Shown: positions 25,847-39,516, numbered from the stretch's first letter. The stretch: 64,000 nt of DNA from Pontibacillus chungwhensis (GCF_030166655.1 NZ_CP126446.1:310001-374000), one strand, 5' to 3'. Program-made: numbers and translations. Notes: generated by a model from the sequence alone, not told the origin.

Positions 25847-26806
25847 ATGTCTCAGCAAACCTATTTAGCTCATGGAAAAGTACATGACTTATTTCAAAAC
25901 ATACAGAGTGTCATGATCGGTAAAGAAGAAGTGACAACGTTAAGTATCGTGGCTTTACTTGCCAAGGGTCATGTCCTCTTAGAAGATGTCCCTGGGGTAG
26001 GGAAGACGATGTTAGTTCGAACATTATCCAAGTCCGTCGATTGTGAATTCAAACGTATTCAGTTCACACCAGACTTATTGCCATCTGACGTAACAGGAGT
26101 TTCGATATATAACCCGAAGACACTCGAATTTGAATTTCGTCCTGGACCTATTTTAGGAAATATTGTGCTAGCAGATGAAATAAACCGCACTTCGCCTAAG
26201 ACGCAGTCTTCTTTATTAGAAGGAATGGAAGAAAGTCATATTACAGTCGATGGAAATACAGTCGAATTAAAGCGCCCTTTCTTTGTAATGGCGACGCAAA
26301 ATCCAATTGAATATGAAGGAACCTACCCATTGCCAGAGGCTCAGTTAGACCGTTTCTTACTGAAGTTAAATATGGGGTACCCAACTGCTGCTGAAGAAAT
26401 GCAGATGCTTGATTTAGTATCGAATGATCATCCGATTAATCGTATTCAAGCTGTTATGACCCGGGAAGAACTCGTAGAATTACAGAATCAAGCTGCTGAA
26501 GTGTATGTGGACCCAAATATTCAACGTTACATTGTAAACGTCGTTTCAGAGACGAGGCGTCACCCTTCTGCCTATCTAGGAGTGAGCCCTCGTGGATCGA
26601 TCGCACTCATGAAGGCGGCAAAGGCTTATGCGTTTATGCAAGACCGCGACTTCGTGCTACCGGATGATGTGAAATATTTGGCTCCATTCGTATTATCCCA
26701 TCGTCTGATCTTGAACTCAGAGGCGAAGTTTGAGGGAATGACCTCGAGTGATCTTGTTCATGACATTCTTAGCAAAGTCTCAATTCCTGTGCGTAAGGAA
26801 AAATAA
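25847..26806 (+). CDS. yeaC: MoxR-family AAA+ ATPase (YeaC)
   Basis: The 319-residue cytoplasmic AAA+ chaperone-like ATPase has Walker A DVPGVGKTM (about residue 44), Walker B VLADEINR, sensor 1 FVMATQNP and arginine-finger region LPEAQLDRF. MoxR proteins act with DUF58 proteins in assembly or activation of other complexes. ATG 25847 has GGAGG eleven bases upstream. It heads a three-gene operon (ATPase, DUF58, transglutaminase) that precedes guaA, the same order as yeaC-yeaD-yebA-guaA in B. subtilis. Confidence 0.93.
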   Translation: MSQQTYLAHGKVHDLFQNIQSVMIGKEEVTTLSIVALLAKGHVLLEDVPGVGKTMLVRTLSKSVDCEFKRIQFTPDLLPSDVTGVSIYNPKTLEFEFRPGPILGNIVLADEINRTSPKTQSSLLEGMEESHITVDGNTVELKRPFFVMATQNPIEYEGTYPLPEAQLDRFLLKLNMGYPTAAEEMQMLDLVSNDHPINRIQAVMTREELVELQNQAAEVYVDPNIQRYIVNVVSETRRHPSAYLGVSPRGSIALMKAAKAYAFMQDRDFVLPDDVKYLAPFVLSHRLILNSEAKFEGMTSSDLVHDILSKVSIPVRKEK

Positions 26807-26809
26807 CGG

Positions 26810-28075
26810 ATGAAGCAAACAGTTAATATCGTAGGGAAACTCGTTTTTACGATTGTTCTTTTAGCTATTTTGTATGCTTACGCTATGTTTCAGGGTGGGT
26901 TCGTCAGTTGGTTTCTTTTCTATGGGATGCTGCCTTTTCTCATTTATATGATTGGGGTATTACTGTATCCAATCTCCAAATGGGACGTGCATAGGACGTT
27001 CTCTAAGCATATGTTTCAATCTGGTGATTCGCTATCTGTGGATGTGTATATCGAGAGGAAATTCCCGTTCCCTCTGTATTACTGCGTCATTGAAGAATAT
27101 GTACCCGAAACATTAAATAGGGTAGGGACGAAATCAGAAGGTTATCAATATATGAATAACCCTGATGCCTTGAGGAAAGCGAAGCGAATTAAGAGAGTCG
27201 CGTTTCCTTGGTTTAAACGTTCGATCCAATTTAAATACCAAATTCCCCATTTGCCTCGAGGAGAGCATCATTTTCATAGTGTACGAGTGAAAACAGGTGA
27301 CTTCTTTGGATTCGTTACGAAACAAGCCTATTATACGGTGCCAGGTAGGGTGCTGGTGTATCCTCATAAGAGAGACGTTTCAATGACGAAGCGTGTGAAT
27401 AGCTTCGATGAAGGAGCGGCTCCGTCCTATTCTCAAACCAAAAGGGATACAACGGTTGTAACCGGTGTGAGGGAATATGCCCCTGGTGACCGTTTCTCCT
27501 GGATTGATTGGAAGACTTCAGCAAAGAAGAATGCCATGATGACGAAGGAATTCGAGCAACAGAAGAGTTCTGATGTCTTGCTGGTTCTCGATGCCACAGA
27601 GAGTCCTGATGAGAAGCGAATTGCTTTCGAGGGAAGCGTTGAGCTCACTGCTTCTATTATTCAAAGTTATAAGAGAAGAGAAGCGCAGCTGGCCTTCTTG
27701 GTTCTAGGAAGTGAACATAAGTTCTTCCCCTTTACGAAAAGCAATGTATCGTTTGATGGGATGAACCAATATTTATCAAGAGTAGAACCAGATGGGAAAA
27801 CGACGTTTGCTGAATCTTTGTTGAAACAGCAACAGGGGTTGCCCAACCACTTAATTGTCATGATTGTAACGCGCAATCTAACCCCTTCTTTAAAAACTTC
27901 TGTTATTCGACTTAAGCAAAAGCACGCTCGTGTCGTCTTCTTTTATATAGAAGCAAAGGAACAAATATCAGGTGAACAGAGACAGTTGTTGCGGGAGCTA
28001 GAAGTAAGTGGAGTGGTTGTGAATGTATTATCAGAAGCGGAAATGACACAAGCGAAATTTGAGGTGAGTACATAA
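26810..28075 (+). CDS. yeaD: DUF58 domain membrane protein (YeaD)
   Basis: The 421-residue protein has two transmembrane helices near the N-terminus (about 8-28 and 35-52). A beta-rich domain follows, then the DUF58 motif region VVTGVREYAPGDRFSWIDWKTSAKKNAMMTKEFE and a von Willebrand A-like part (DVLLVLDATESPDE). DUF58 proteins are partners of MoxR ATPases. It starts three bases after the yeaC stop, and its own stop overlaps the yebA start (TAATG). The cellular target of this Bacillus system is not established. Confidence 0.92.
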   Translation: MKQTVNIVGKLVFTIVLLAILYAYAMFQGGFVSWFLFYGMLPFLIYMIGVLLYPISKWDVHRTFSKHMFQSGDSLSVDVYIERKFPFPLYYCVIEEYVPETLNRVGTKSEGYQYMNNPDALRKAKRIKRVAFPWFKRSIQFKYQIPHLPRGEHHFHSVRVKTGDFFGFVTKQAYYTVPGRVLVYPHKRDVSMTKRVNSFDEGAAPSYSQTKRDTTVVTGVREYAPGDRFSWIDWKTSAKKNAMMTKEFEQQKSSDVLLVLDATESPDEKRIAFEGSVELTASIIQSYKRREAQLAFLVLGSEHKFFPFTKSNVSFDGMNQYLSRVEPDGKTTFAESLLKQQQGLPNHLIVMIVTRNLTPSLKTSVIRLKQKHARVVFFYIEAKEQISGEQRQLLRELEVSGVVVNVLSEAEMTQAKFEVST

Positions 28076-30291
28076 TGGCGAACGACCCAATCGAACGAAA
28101 TCAAGCTTTCTTTAGAGGGATCGTTTATCTTTGTGGATTCTTACTGTTTTGGGAGTGGCTCAGACCTTTAGAACAAATTACAGATACAGCGAATATCGCT
28201 GTGTTTGTCGTCTACGCTGCCTTTTGTTTCTTTTTATCGTTCATTCGATTGCCGTGGTTCCTATCGATGCCCCTTAAACTGGTTGGGTTAGCATTTGTGT
28301 TGGATGGATTGTTTATCGGTGAGCGTTTTCTAAGTGGAGAATGGTTCCGGTTTGTCTATGAACATATCCAATTCAATATTGAAGTGATGGTGGCCAATCA
28401 GTGGTGGCAGATGACACCCCTGTTTAGGAGTATGCTCTTCTTACTCCTATTATGGTTAATGAGTTATTTGCTTTACTACTGGTTCGTTGTAGCGAAGCGG
28501 ACAAGCTTCTTCGTCATCTTAACGATTGTGTACGTAACAATTCTTGATACATTCACGATCTACGATGGAAAAGGAGCGATTATACGCACGTTCCTCATTT
28601 CTCTGGTCGTGATGGGGCTGTCTAGTTTCGTGAAAGAAATGGAGAAAGAATCTATTACGATTAAAGGGAGACGCGTGTACCAAGCTTGGATTGTCCCCCT
28701 TGTGGTCGTTATTCTTTTTGCTAGTTTAATTGGTTATGCAGCACCGAAGAAAGCCCCTCAGTGGCCAGACCCCGTTCCCTTCATACAAAGTGCAGCGAAT
28801 GGTGTGGGAGGATCAGGTGGCAAGTCGATTCAGAAAGTCGGCTATGGAACAAATGATGAACGACTTGGGGGTTCCTTCGTGCAAGATGATACCCCTGTCT
28901 TCCAGGCTGTAGCTGATGGGGAACATTATTGGCGTATTGAGACCAAAGACGTTTACACAGGCAAAGGATGGATTCGATCGAGTGAGGGAAATGCCTATGA
29001 ACAAGTAGCCAGTAATGAAATCGATTTAGGCTATTTCAGTGATGAAGTGAAGCGTCTTGATAAGACAGCAACGATTGCCATGAATGATGCAGCGACGTTT
29101 TCGAAGCTTGTCTATCCATATGGTATTCAGAATGTGTTAAATAGTGGGGCGGATACGTTGGTCATTAATCCAACGACAGGGGAGATCATTCCTCAAGTGA
29201 ACGGGGAGACCTTCCAGCTGAAGGGATATGAAATTTCATATGCGCAGCCAAGCTTTTCTTTCTCCCAACTCTCAGAAAGTGGAACAGATGATCCACCAAA
29301 CATTGATCAAGCTTATACACAGCTGCCGGAAAGTTTACCCACGCAAGTCAGGGAACTAGCAGAAGGGATCGTGGAAGGAAGTGAAGACCGCTACGAGAAA
29401 GCGCGGGCGGTTGAAGAATATTTTCAACGAAATGGCTTTGAGTACAGTACGAAAAACGTACCCGTTCCGGATGAGGGCGAAGATTACACTTCTCAGTTCT
29501 TATTCGATTCAAAAGTTGGCTATTGTGATAATTTCTCTACCTCCATGGTGGTTCTTCTAAGAAGTGTAGGAGTACCAGCTCGTTGGGCGAAAGGATTCAC
29601 AGGCGGCGAGCAAATCGATACCGTGGAAGTAGATGGGGAATTAAAGAATGTTTACGAGGTGACAAGTGCGAACGCTCACTCTTGGGTAGAAGTGTACTTC
29701 CCTGACATAGGATGGGTAGCATTTGAGCCGACTAAGGGATTCGGTAACCATACAGACTTCTATTTAGAAGATACAGGAGAAGACGATGAAGAAACTTCCG
29801 ATGTAGATGAGAATCTGCAAGATCAACTCGATCAGAACCAGCAGCAACAACCTGAACTAGATGAACAGGAGATGGCGGGTAAAAATGATGGTTCCGGAGG
29901 AGATGGGTGGAATATTACGATCCCAACCTGGGCTTGGGTCCTTTTCGTTGTCCTTATCTTGGCAGCTCTCTGGATGGCGTACAGGTACCGTTATCATCTA
30001 ATGGCCAAATACTACAGGCGTAAGTATATTCAACACCCAGGCCAGCATAACTATGAAACGGCCTACGAATTCCTCTTGAAAGTATTGGATAAAAAAGAGG
30101 ATTTGAATCGATCAAATGGGCAGACATTACAAGAGTTTGCGCGTTCGGTTGATGAGTATTATCGGAGTCAGGAGATGGGACAGTTAACCTATCATTATGA
30201 ACGGTTAGTTTACCAGAAAGGTACGTCACAGCACCCATGGGCACAAATGCGTGAATTGTGGGAAAATTTAATTAAAAAGACGTTGTCTTGA
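28075..30291 (+). CDS. yebA: Transglutaminase-like membrane protein (YebA)
   Basis: The 738-residue protein has several N-terminal transmembrane helices (about 1-230), a large extracytoplasmic part and a C-terminal helix near 615 (WAWVLFVVLILAALWMAYRY) before a cytoplasmic tail. The transglutaminase-like core has the catalytic Cys in VGYCDNFSTSMVVLLRSVGVPARW and His in SANAHSWVEVYF, with the expected Asp in the strand after it. A Gln/Glu/Asp-rich linker (about 575-610) precedes the last helix. With MoxR and DUF58 genes upstream it forms a standard triad thought to act at the cell surface as a peptidase or crosslinker. The guaA promoter overlaps its last codons. Confidence 0.92.
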   Translation: MANDPIERNQAFFRGIVYLCGFLLFWEWLRPLEQITDTANIAVFVVYAAFCFFLSFIRLPWFLSMPLKLVGLAFVLDGLFIGERFLSGEWFRFVYEHIQFNIEVMVANQWWQMTPLFRSMLFLLLLWLMSYLLYYWFVVAKRTSFFVILTIVYVTILDTFTIYDGKGAIIRTFLISLVVMGLSSFVKEMEKESITIKGRRVYQAWIVPLVVVILFASLIGYAAPKKAPQWPDPVPFIQSAANGVGGSGGKSIQKVGYGTNDERLGGSFVQDDTPVFQAVADGEHYWRIETKDVYTGKGWIRSSEGNAYEQVASNEIDLGYFSDEVKRLDKTATIAMNDAATFSKLVYPYGIQNVLNSGADTLVINPTTGEIIPQVNGETFQLKGYEISYAQPSFSFSQLSESGTDDPPNIDQAYTQLPESLPTQVRELAEGIVEGSEDRYEKARAVEEYFQRNGFEYSTKNVPVPDEGEDYTSQFLFDSKVGYCDNFSTSMVVLLRSVGVPARWAKGFTGGEQIDTVEVDGELKNVYEVTSANAHSWVEVYFPDIGWVAFEPTKGFGNHTDFYLEDTGEDDEETSDVDENLQDQLDQNQQQQPELDEQEMAGKNDGSGGDGWNITIPTWAWVLFVVLILAALWMAYRYRYHLMAKYYRRKYIQHPGQHNYETAYEFLLKVLDKKEDLNRSNGQTLQEFARSVDEYYRSQEMGQLTYHYERLVYQKGTSQHPWAQMRELWENLIKKTLS

Positions 30292-30316
30292 CCGGATTTC
30301 GTTAGATTGATAGAAT
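30288..30316 (+). promoter_or_regulatory. Sigma-A promoter of guaA
   Basis: TTGACC (30288-30293) and TAGAAT (30311-30316) are separated by 17 bases. The -35 box overlaps the yebA stop codon, and the purine riboswitch begins 21 bases after the -10 box. Confidence 0.75.
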
Positions 30317-30336
30317 GATTGCAACTTAATCGTTCC

Positions 30337-30405
30337 CTTCATATATCCTCGATAATATGGTTCGAGAGTCTCTACCGGAGCACCGATAATGCTCTGACTA
30401 TGAAG
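30337..30405 (+). promoter_or_regulatory. Purine riboswitch, guanine class, upstream of guaA
   Basis: P1 is CTTCATA / TATGAAG. Conserved joints are TATCCTCGATAATATGG, GTCTCTACCGG and GCACCGATAATGC. The junction J3/1 reads GACTATG, so the specificity base (position 74 in xpt numbering) is C, which selects guanine/hypoxanthine over adenine. Control by guanine makes sense for GMP synthase. Confidence 0.93.
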
Positions 30406-30440
30406 GCGGGAGTCGTGTATCATTCTCGTGAAATATGAGG

Positions 30441-30488
30441 AGACTTCTGCCTTTCTATAGTCATAGAGGGCAGAAGTCTCTTTTTTTA
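30441..30488 (+). terminator. Riboswitch-controlled terminator before guaA
   Basis: AGACTTCTGCC and GGCAGAAGTCT form an 11-bp stem with a long loop, followed by CTTTTTTT. The bases AGTCTCT of the aptamer can pair with GGAGACT at the start of the hairpin as an antiterminator. Confidence 0.88.
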
Positions 30489-30549
30489 TAGACGAAACCG
30501 ATATTAGGGCGCTAAAGGGCCACGTAAATATAAAGGAGTGAAACGCACC

Positions 30550-32088
30550 ATGATCGAAGTACATGACAAGATTTTAGTATTAGATTTCGGAAGTCAGTAT
30601 AACCAGCTAATCACAAGACGCATTCGGGAGTTTGGCGTATATAGTGAACTCCATTCTCACCGTTTGACCATTGAGGAAATTAAAGAAATGAATCCAACAG
30701 GGATTATCCTTTCTGGTGGACCAAACAGCGTTTATGCCGAAGATAGTTTCCGTTGTGATCCTGCTCTATTCGAATTGGATATTCCGGTACTTGGTATCTG
30801 TTATGGCATGCAGTTAATGACTCACCATTATGGCGGTAAGGTTGAGCGTGCCTTGCAGAGAGAGTATGGCAAAGCCGACCTTAAAGTAGAAGGAGAACCT
30901 TCTCTATTCAAAGACCTTCCTAATGAACAAGTGGTATGGATGAGCCACAGTGACAAAGTTGTAGAAGCTCCCGCTGATTTCTCAGTAGACGCTACGAGCC
31001 CATCTTGTCCTGTTTCAGCGATCAGTAACGAAGATAAGAAAATGTACGGGGTGCAGTTCCACCCGGAAGTTCGTCATTCTGAATATGGAAACGACGTACT
31101 GAAGCGTTTCGTCTTTGATATTTGTGACGTTAGAGGCGATTGGACAATGGAGAACTTCATAGATCTTGAAGTGGAGAAGATCCGTAACCAGGTAGGGGAC
31201 CAGAAAGTCCTTTGTGCTCTTAGTGGGGGCGTTGATTCATCAGTTGTAGCGGCGCTTATTCACCGTGCAATCGGGGATCAGCTTACTTGTATCTTTGTCG
31301 ATCATGGGTTGCTTCGTAAAGATGAAGCGGATACGGTTATGAATACGTTCAGTGAAGGTTTTAACATGAATGTGATTAAAGTGGACGCTGAAGAGAGATT
31401 TATGTCCAAGCTAAGAGGCGTTTCAGACCCTGAGAAGAAACGTAAAATCATTGGGAATGAGTTCATTTATGTGTTTGATGAACAGGCAGAAGAGCTCAAG
31501 GATATGGATTACCTGGCTCAAGGAACTCTATATACGGATATTATCGAAAGCGGAACAGAAACAGCGCAAACCATTAAGTCGCACCACAATGTAGGTGGTC
31601 TTCCTGAGGATATGGAATTCAAACTGATCGAACCACTGAATGCTTTATTTAAAGATGAAGTGCGTGCCTTAGGTACAGAGCTAGGTGTGCCTGACCATAT
31701 TGTGTGGCGCCAGCCTTTCCCTGGGCCTGGCCTTGCTATTCGTGTATTAGGGGAGATCACAGATGAGAAGCTTAAAATCGTTCGAGAATCTGATGCGATT
31801 CTTCGTGAAGAGGTAAAGAATGCCGGACTAGAACGAGACATTTGGCAGTACTTTACAGTATTGCCTGATATCCGTAGTGTAGGGGTGATGGGAGATGCCC
31901 GCACCTATGATTATACGGTGGGTATCCGTGCTGTCACATCTATTGATGGAATGACATCAGATTGGGCGCGTATCCCGTATGATGTATTAGAGCTGATCTC
32001 AACAAGAATAGTCAATGAGGTAGACCATGTAAACCGAATTGTGTATGACGTGACGAGCAAGCCGCCAAGTACAATTGAATGGGAATAA
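30550..32088 (+). CDS. guaA: GMP synthase (glutamine-hydrolysing)
   Basis: The 512-residue enzyme converts XMP to GMP with ATP and glutamine. The class I glutamine amidotransferase domain has the catalytic Cys in [11 protein letters not shown] (about residue 82) and His/Glu in [11 protein letters not shown]. The ATP pyrophosphatase domain has the P-loop [11 protein letters not shown], and the C-terminal dimerisation domain ends with [12 protein letters not shown] 30550 is taken, with GGAG eleven bases upstream; an in-frame GTG at 30538 touches that site. Expression is under a guanine-class riboswitch. Confidence 0.96.
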   Translation: MIEVHDKILVLDFGSQYNQLITRRIREFGVYSELHSHRLTIEEIKEMNPTGIILSGGPNSVYAEDSFRCDPALFELDIPVLGICYGMQLMTHHYGGKVERALQREYGKADLKVEGEPSLFKDLPNEQVVWMSHSDKVVEAPADFSVDATSPSCPVSAISNEDKKMYGVQFHPEVRHSEYGNDVLKRFVFDICDVRGDWTMENFIDLEVEKIRNQVGDQKVLCALSGGVDSSVVAALIHRAIGDQLTCIFVDHGLLRKDEADTVMNTFSEGFNMNVIKVDAEERFMSKLRGVSDPEKKRKIIGNEFIYVFDEQAEELKDMDYLAQGTLYTDIIESGTETAQTIKSHHNVGGLPEDMEFKLIEPLNALFKDEVRALGTELGVPDHIVWRQPFPGPGLAIRVLGEITDEKLKIVRESDAILREEVKNAGLERDIWQYFTVLPDIRSVGVMGDARTYDYTVGIRAVTSIDGMTSDWARIPYDVLELISTRIVNEVDHVNRIVYDVTSKPPSTIEWE

Positions 32089-32126
32089 CGAACAATTAAT
32101 GAGTTTATCGTTTTAAATATTCGTTT
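32087..32126. promoter_or_regulatory. Putative PurR operator (inverted PurBox pair) of pbuG
   Basis: CGAACAA (32089-32095) and an inverted TTCG (32120-32123; ATATTCG) are separated by 24 bases, just before the pbuG promoter. The same arrangement occurs before purB and purE. In B. subtilis the PurR dimer binds two inverted CCGAAC-type PurBoxes. Confidence 0.65.
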
Positions 32127-32132
32127 TTGGCG

Positions 32133-32161
32133 TTGACTCAGCTTGATAATACTAGTATGAT
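32133..32161 (+). promoter_or_regulatory. Sigma-A promoter of pbuG
   Basis: TTGACT (32133-32138) and TATGAT (32156-32161) have a 17-base spacer. The aptamer begins 27 bases downstream. Confidence 0.8.
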
Positions 32162-32188
32162 AGATCTAGATAAAATAAAAAACGAACC

Positions 32189-32256
32189 GTCGTATAATAT
32201 TGGGGATAAGGCCCAAGAGTTTCTACCGAATCACCGTAAATGATTCGACTACGATG
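32189..32256 (+). promoter_or_regulatory. Purine riboswitch, guanine class, upstream of pbuG
   Basis: P1 pairs GTCGTA with TACGAT, P2 pairs TTGGG with CCCAA, and P3 pairs GAATC with GATTC. Conserved bases TATAAT, GTTTCTACC and CACCGTAAAT are present. J3/1 reads GACTACG, giving C at position 74 and guanine-type specificity. The aptamer segment CCAAGAGTTTCT is repeated exactly in the 3' arm of the downstream terminator. Confidence 0.94.
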
Positions 32257-32320
32257 GAGGATATGTTTCTGATGGATTGTAAGAAATCTGTCTTTAGCAT
32301 GGATCTCTGTCTATGGACCT

Positions 32321-32354
32321 GAAACTCTTGGCGTAATGCCAAGAGTTTCTTTTT
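32321..32354 (+). terminator. Riboswitch-controlled terminator before pbuG
   Basis: A perfect 11-bp stem GAAACTCTTGG / CCAAGAGTTTC with a 7-base loop is followed by TTTTT. Its 5' arm can instead pair with the identical CCAAGAGTTTC in the aptamer, which would give the antiterminator. Confidence 0.92.
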
Positions 32355-32384
32355 GTATCGACTGGTTTCGGAGAGGGGTAAAGT

Positions 32385-33713
32385 ATGAAGAAATTCTTTC
32401 AATTTGAAGAGCTGGGAACGAATTATCGTACAGAATTCATCGCTGGTTTAACGACGTTTCTAGCCATGGCTTATATATTGGTCGTCAATCCAATTACATT
32501 AGCACTTGTGGGAGTAGAGGAACTTCCGGAAGGGGTAACAAGGATTGATCAGGGGGCAGTATTTACTGCAACAGCGATTGCGGCTGCTGTAGGTTCCTTG
32601 ATTATGGGGGTAATAGCAAAATACCCGATAGCACTAGCTCCAGGCATGGGGCTGAACGCGTTTTTCTCTTTTACAGTCATGCTGCAGTTCGCTATTCCTT
32701 GGGAGGAAGCGTTAGCAGGAGTTCTTGTTTCTGGACTTATCTTTATTGTATTAACCGTAACAGGACTTAGAGAAAAGATTATAAATGCGATTCCAAGTAA
32801 TTTAAAACTCGCAGTTGGAGCAGGGATTGGCCTTTTCATTGCGTTTATCGGTTTTCAAAATGCAGGGATCATAACGGGGGACCCTAACACACTTGTCGCT
32901 TTAGGTGACTTAACTCGTCCCCAAACGCTTCTTGCTATATTTGGTCTTATTATTTCGGTTATTTTAATGTCTCTAAATATTAAGGGTGGCATCTTTTACG
33001 GAATCGTCATTACGACAATCGGGGGCATCCTTGTTAATTTAATTGACACACCAACAGCTGTCATGAGTGCACCGCCTAGTGTTGCTCCAACGTTTGGGGC
33101 TGCGATTGAACATTTACCATCCGTGCTCGTCTCAGGTGAAATGTGGATTGTCATCTTAACGTTTTTATTTGTGGACTTCTTTGATACAGCCGGAACGTTA
33201 GTAGCCGTGGCGACACAAGCGGGTATTATGAAAGAAAATAAATTACCACGGGCCGGCCGTGCGTTGTTTGCTGATTCAGCAGCTACCGTTGTCGGTTCAG
33301 TGGTAGGAACATCAACAACGACATCTTATATTGAATCAACAGCTGGTGTAGCAGCAGGAGGGCGCTCCGGTTTTACATCAGTGGTAACGGCAGGTTTCTT
33401 CCTATTGTCATTATTATTTTCTCCTCTCTTGAGTGTTGTAACAGCTGAGGTTACGGCACCTGCATTAATTATTGTGGGAGTGTTAATGTGTAGTGCTTTG
33501 AAAAATATTGAATGGGATCAATTCGAAATTGCCGTTCCTGCTTTCTTAACGGTGATCGCGATGCCGCTAACTTATAGTATCGCCACAGGAATAGCGATTG
33601 GTTTTATCTTTTATCCCCTTACCATGATCTTAAAAGGACGAGGAAAAGAGATTCATCCTGTCATGTACTTCTTGTTCATTGTCTTCTTAGCATATTTTAT
33701 CTTTTTAATTTAA
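32385..33713 (+). CDS. pbuG: Guanine/hypoxanthine permease (AzgA/PbuG family)
   Basis: The 442-residue, 12- to 14-helix membrane protein takes up guanine and hypoxanthine. Family landmarks are TTFLAMAYILVVNP near residue 25, APGMGLNAFFSF, FVDFFDTAGTLVAVATQAG and SYIESTAGVAAGGRSGFTSV. Length and start agree with B. subtilis PbuG (440). Regulation is layered: a PurBox pair, a sigma-A promoter and a guanine riboswitch lie upstream. The order guaA-pbuG is conserved in B. subtilis. Confidence 0.95.
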   Translation: MKKFFQFEELGTNYRTEFIAGLTTFLAMAYILVVNPITLALVGVEELPEGVTRIDQGAVFTATAIAAAVGSLIMGVIAKYPIALAPGMGLNAFFSFTVMLQFAIPWEEALAGVLVSGLIFIVLTVTGLREKIINAIPSNLKLAVGAGIGLFIAFIGFQNAGIITGDPNTLVALGDLTRPQTLLAIFGLIISVILMSLNIKGGIFYGIVITTIGGILVNLIDTPTAVMSAPPSVAPTFGAAIEHLPSVLVSGEMWIVILTFLFVDFFDTAGTLVAVATQAGIMKENKLPRAGRALFADSAATVVGSVVGTSTTTSYIESTAGVAAGGRSGFTSVVTAGFFLLSLLFSPLLSVVTAEVTAPALIIVGVLMCSALKNIEWDQFEIAVPAFLTVIAMPLTYSIATGIAIGFIFYPLTMILKGRGKEIHPVMYFLFIVFLAYFIFLI

Positions 33714-33732
33714 TAGATGCTCAAACTAGATT

Positions 33733-33766
33733 GAGGGTTGCCATGACAATGGGCAGCCCTCTTTTT
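33733..33766 (+). terminator. Terminator after pbuG
   Basis: GAGGGTTGCC / GGGCAGCCCTC hairpin (one G-T pair) is followed by TTTTT. Confidence 0.87.
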
Positions 33767-33812
33767 ATATGGGTAGGTAAATAAAAAGGTGAAAAAGATT
33801 TTATAAAAACTA

Positions 33813-33842
33813 TTGCATATTTCTTAGATGCCGTGGTACATT
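33813..33842 (+). promoter_or_regulatory. rrn promoter P1
   Basis: TTGCAT and TACATT with an 18-base spacer follow an A/T-rich stretch. It is the weakest match of three promoters before the 16S gene. Confidence 0.5.
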
Positions 33843-33988
33843 ATTAAACGTTGCGTTAACAACAACGCAAACAACAAAACAATCTCTCAGGCAGTGCAGA
33901 CCAATTAGATTTGGTTTCACAAACCTTCCTATTAAATAGGGAAGAGATTGGGTTAATAAAGAGGACAAAAACTTTTTAAAAAAAGATA

Positions 33989-34017
33989 TTGACTCAAAAT
34001 TGACCGCATGATAAGAT
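33989..34017 (+). promoter_or_regulatory. rrn promoter P2
   Basis: TTGACT and TAAGAT have a 17-base spacer and an A-rich block just upstream that could act as an UP element. The segment around it is about 80 percent identical to the one around P3. Confidence 0.85.
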
Positions 34018-34139
34018 ATTTAAGTCGCTGTTAAACGACAGAGACAACAAAAGATCTCGAACGAAGCGCAGAGCGCAACATCCTTAATTGGAACGAGATC
34101 AAGTTGAAAATGAGAACAAAAACTTTTCGAAAAAAGATA

Positions 34140-34168
34140 TTGACTCAAAATCAACCGCATGTTAAACT
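34140..34168 (+). promoter_or_regulatory. rrn promoter P3
   Basis: TTGACT and TAAACT have a 17-base spacer, flanked by the same AAAGATA and TTAAGTCGCTGTTAAACG sequence as P2. P2 and P3 start 151 bases apart and are evidently a duplication. Confidence 0.85.
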
Positions 34169-34231
34169 AGTTAAGTCGCTGTTAAACGGCGGACATAACG
34201 AAGAAACATCAAAATGAAACATTTGATCTTT

Positions 34232-34253
34232 GAAAACTGAACGAAACAACATG
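34232..34253 (+). other. 5' strand of the pre-16S processing stem
   Basis: GAAAACTGAACGAAAC and the following ACATG are complementary, with few mismatches, to 35961-35983 behind the 16S gene. The stalk would bring both ends of the 16S precursor together for RNase III-type cleavage. Confidence 0.7.
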
Positions 34254-34324
34254 TATCGTCAATGTCTTTAAATTGATTTTTAAAGCCAGTAATCATTTAT
34301 TTTGATGCTAGGCAGACTCACATT

Positions 34325-35896
<1,572 letters not shown>

Positions 35897-35960
35897 TACG
35901 GAACTAGCGAGTCCTTCGGGACTTGCTAGCAGGCACATATCGTGCCATTAAACCATTGAC

Positions 35961-35983
35961 CATGTTTGTTTCGTTCGGTTTTG
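35961..35983 (+). other. 3' strand of the pre-16S processing stem
   Basis: CATGTTTGTTTCGTTCGG followed by TTTTG pairs with 34232-34253 upstream of the 16S gene. Confidence 0.7.
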
Positions 35984-36013
35984 AAAGATTGATTCTTCAA
36001 AGATATAAGGAAT

Positions 36014-36090
<77 letters not shown>

Positions 36091-36114
36091 TTTCTGTTTC
36101 CTAATTTAATTTAC

Positions 36115-36190
36115 GGGGCCTTAGCTCAGATGGGAGAGCGCCTGCTTTGCACGCAGGAGGTCAGCGGTTCGATCCCGCTAGGCTCCACCA
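36115..36190 (+). tRNA. tRNA-Ala (TGC anticodon)
   Basis: A 76-base cloverleaf with encoded CCA. The acceptor GGGGCCT pairs with AGGCTCC, the anticodon TGC lies at 36148-36150 and the T loop is GGTTCGATCCC. Ile-Ala in the spacer is the usual Bacillus arrangement. Confidence 0.97.
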
Positions 36191-36201
36191 ATTTTTCAAA
36201 C

Positions 36202-36234
36202 AGTACCTTGAAAACTAGATAAGAATTAGACATC
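36202..36234 (+). other. 5' strand of the pre-23S processing stem
   Basis: The segment around CTTGAAAACTAGATAAGAAT is complementary to 39345-39378 after the 23S gene, forming the stalk that closes the 23S precursor. Confidence 0.75.
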
Positions 36235-36297
36235 AAACCAACGTTAGATTTAACGTAAGCATCATTATGATGCGTCTTTTCACATCTTTATTAGATA

Positions 36298-39211
<2,914 letters not shown>

Positions 39212-39344
39212 CAAAAGCGCAAGCGACCGCCTAGACCCGTACGGATAAGACAGATTTTCGAAAAAGGCTTTAGCCTTTGTAGAAAAGATGACTTATACGC
39301 TAGGGTCTGGGAGCTGGAGCTAGACGTAAAAACGTAAAAGGCAC

Positions 39345-39378
39345 GATGTCGTAATTCTTATCTAGTTTTGAAGGTACT
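39345..39378 (+). other. 3' strand of the pre-23S processing stem
   Basis: The segment around ATTCTTATCTAGTTTTGAAG pairs with 36202-36234. Confidence 0.75.
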
Positions 39379-39397
39379 CCTTCAACAAAACAATAGT

Positions 39398-39512
39398 ATG
39401 GCGGTATTGGCGAAGAGGTCACACCTGTTCCCATGCCGAACACAGAAGTTAAGCTCTTCAGCGCCGATGGTAGTCGGGGTTTCACCCCCGCAAGAGTAGG
39501 ACGCCGCCATGC
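39398..39512 (+). rRNA. rrf: 5S ribosomal RNA
   Basis: About 115 bases, with ends ATGGCGGTATTGGCG and GACGCCGCCAT pairing as helix I. The core CGAAGAGGTCACACC, CCGAACACAGAAGTTAAG and CAAGAGTAGGACGCC is typical of Bacillaceae. It is the last gene of the rrn operon. Confidence 0.97.
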
Positions 39513-39516
39513 ACTT

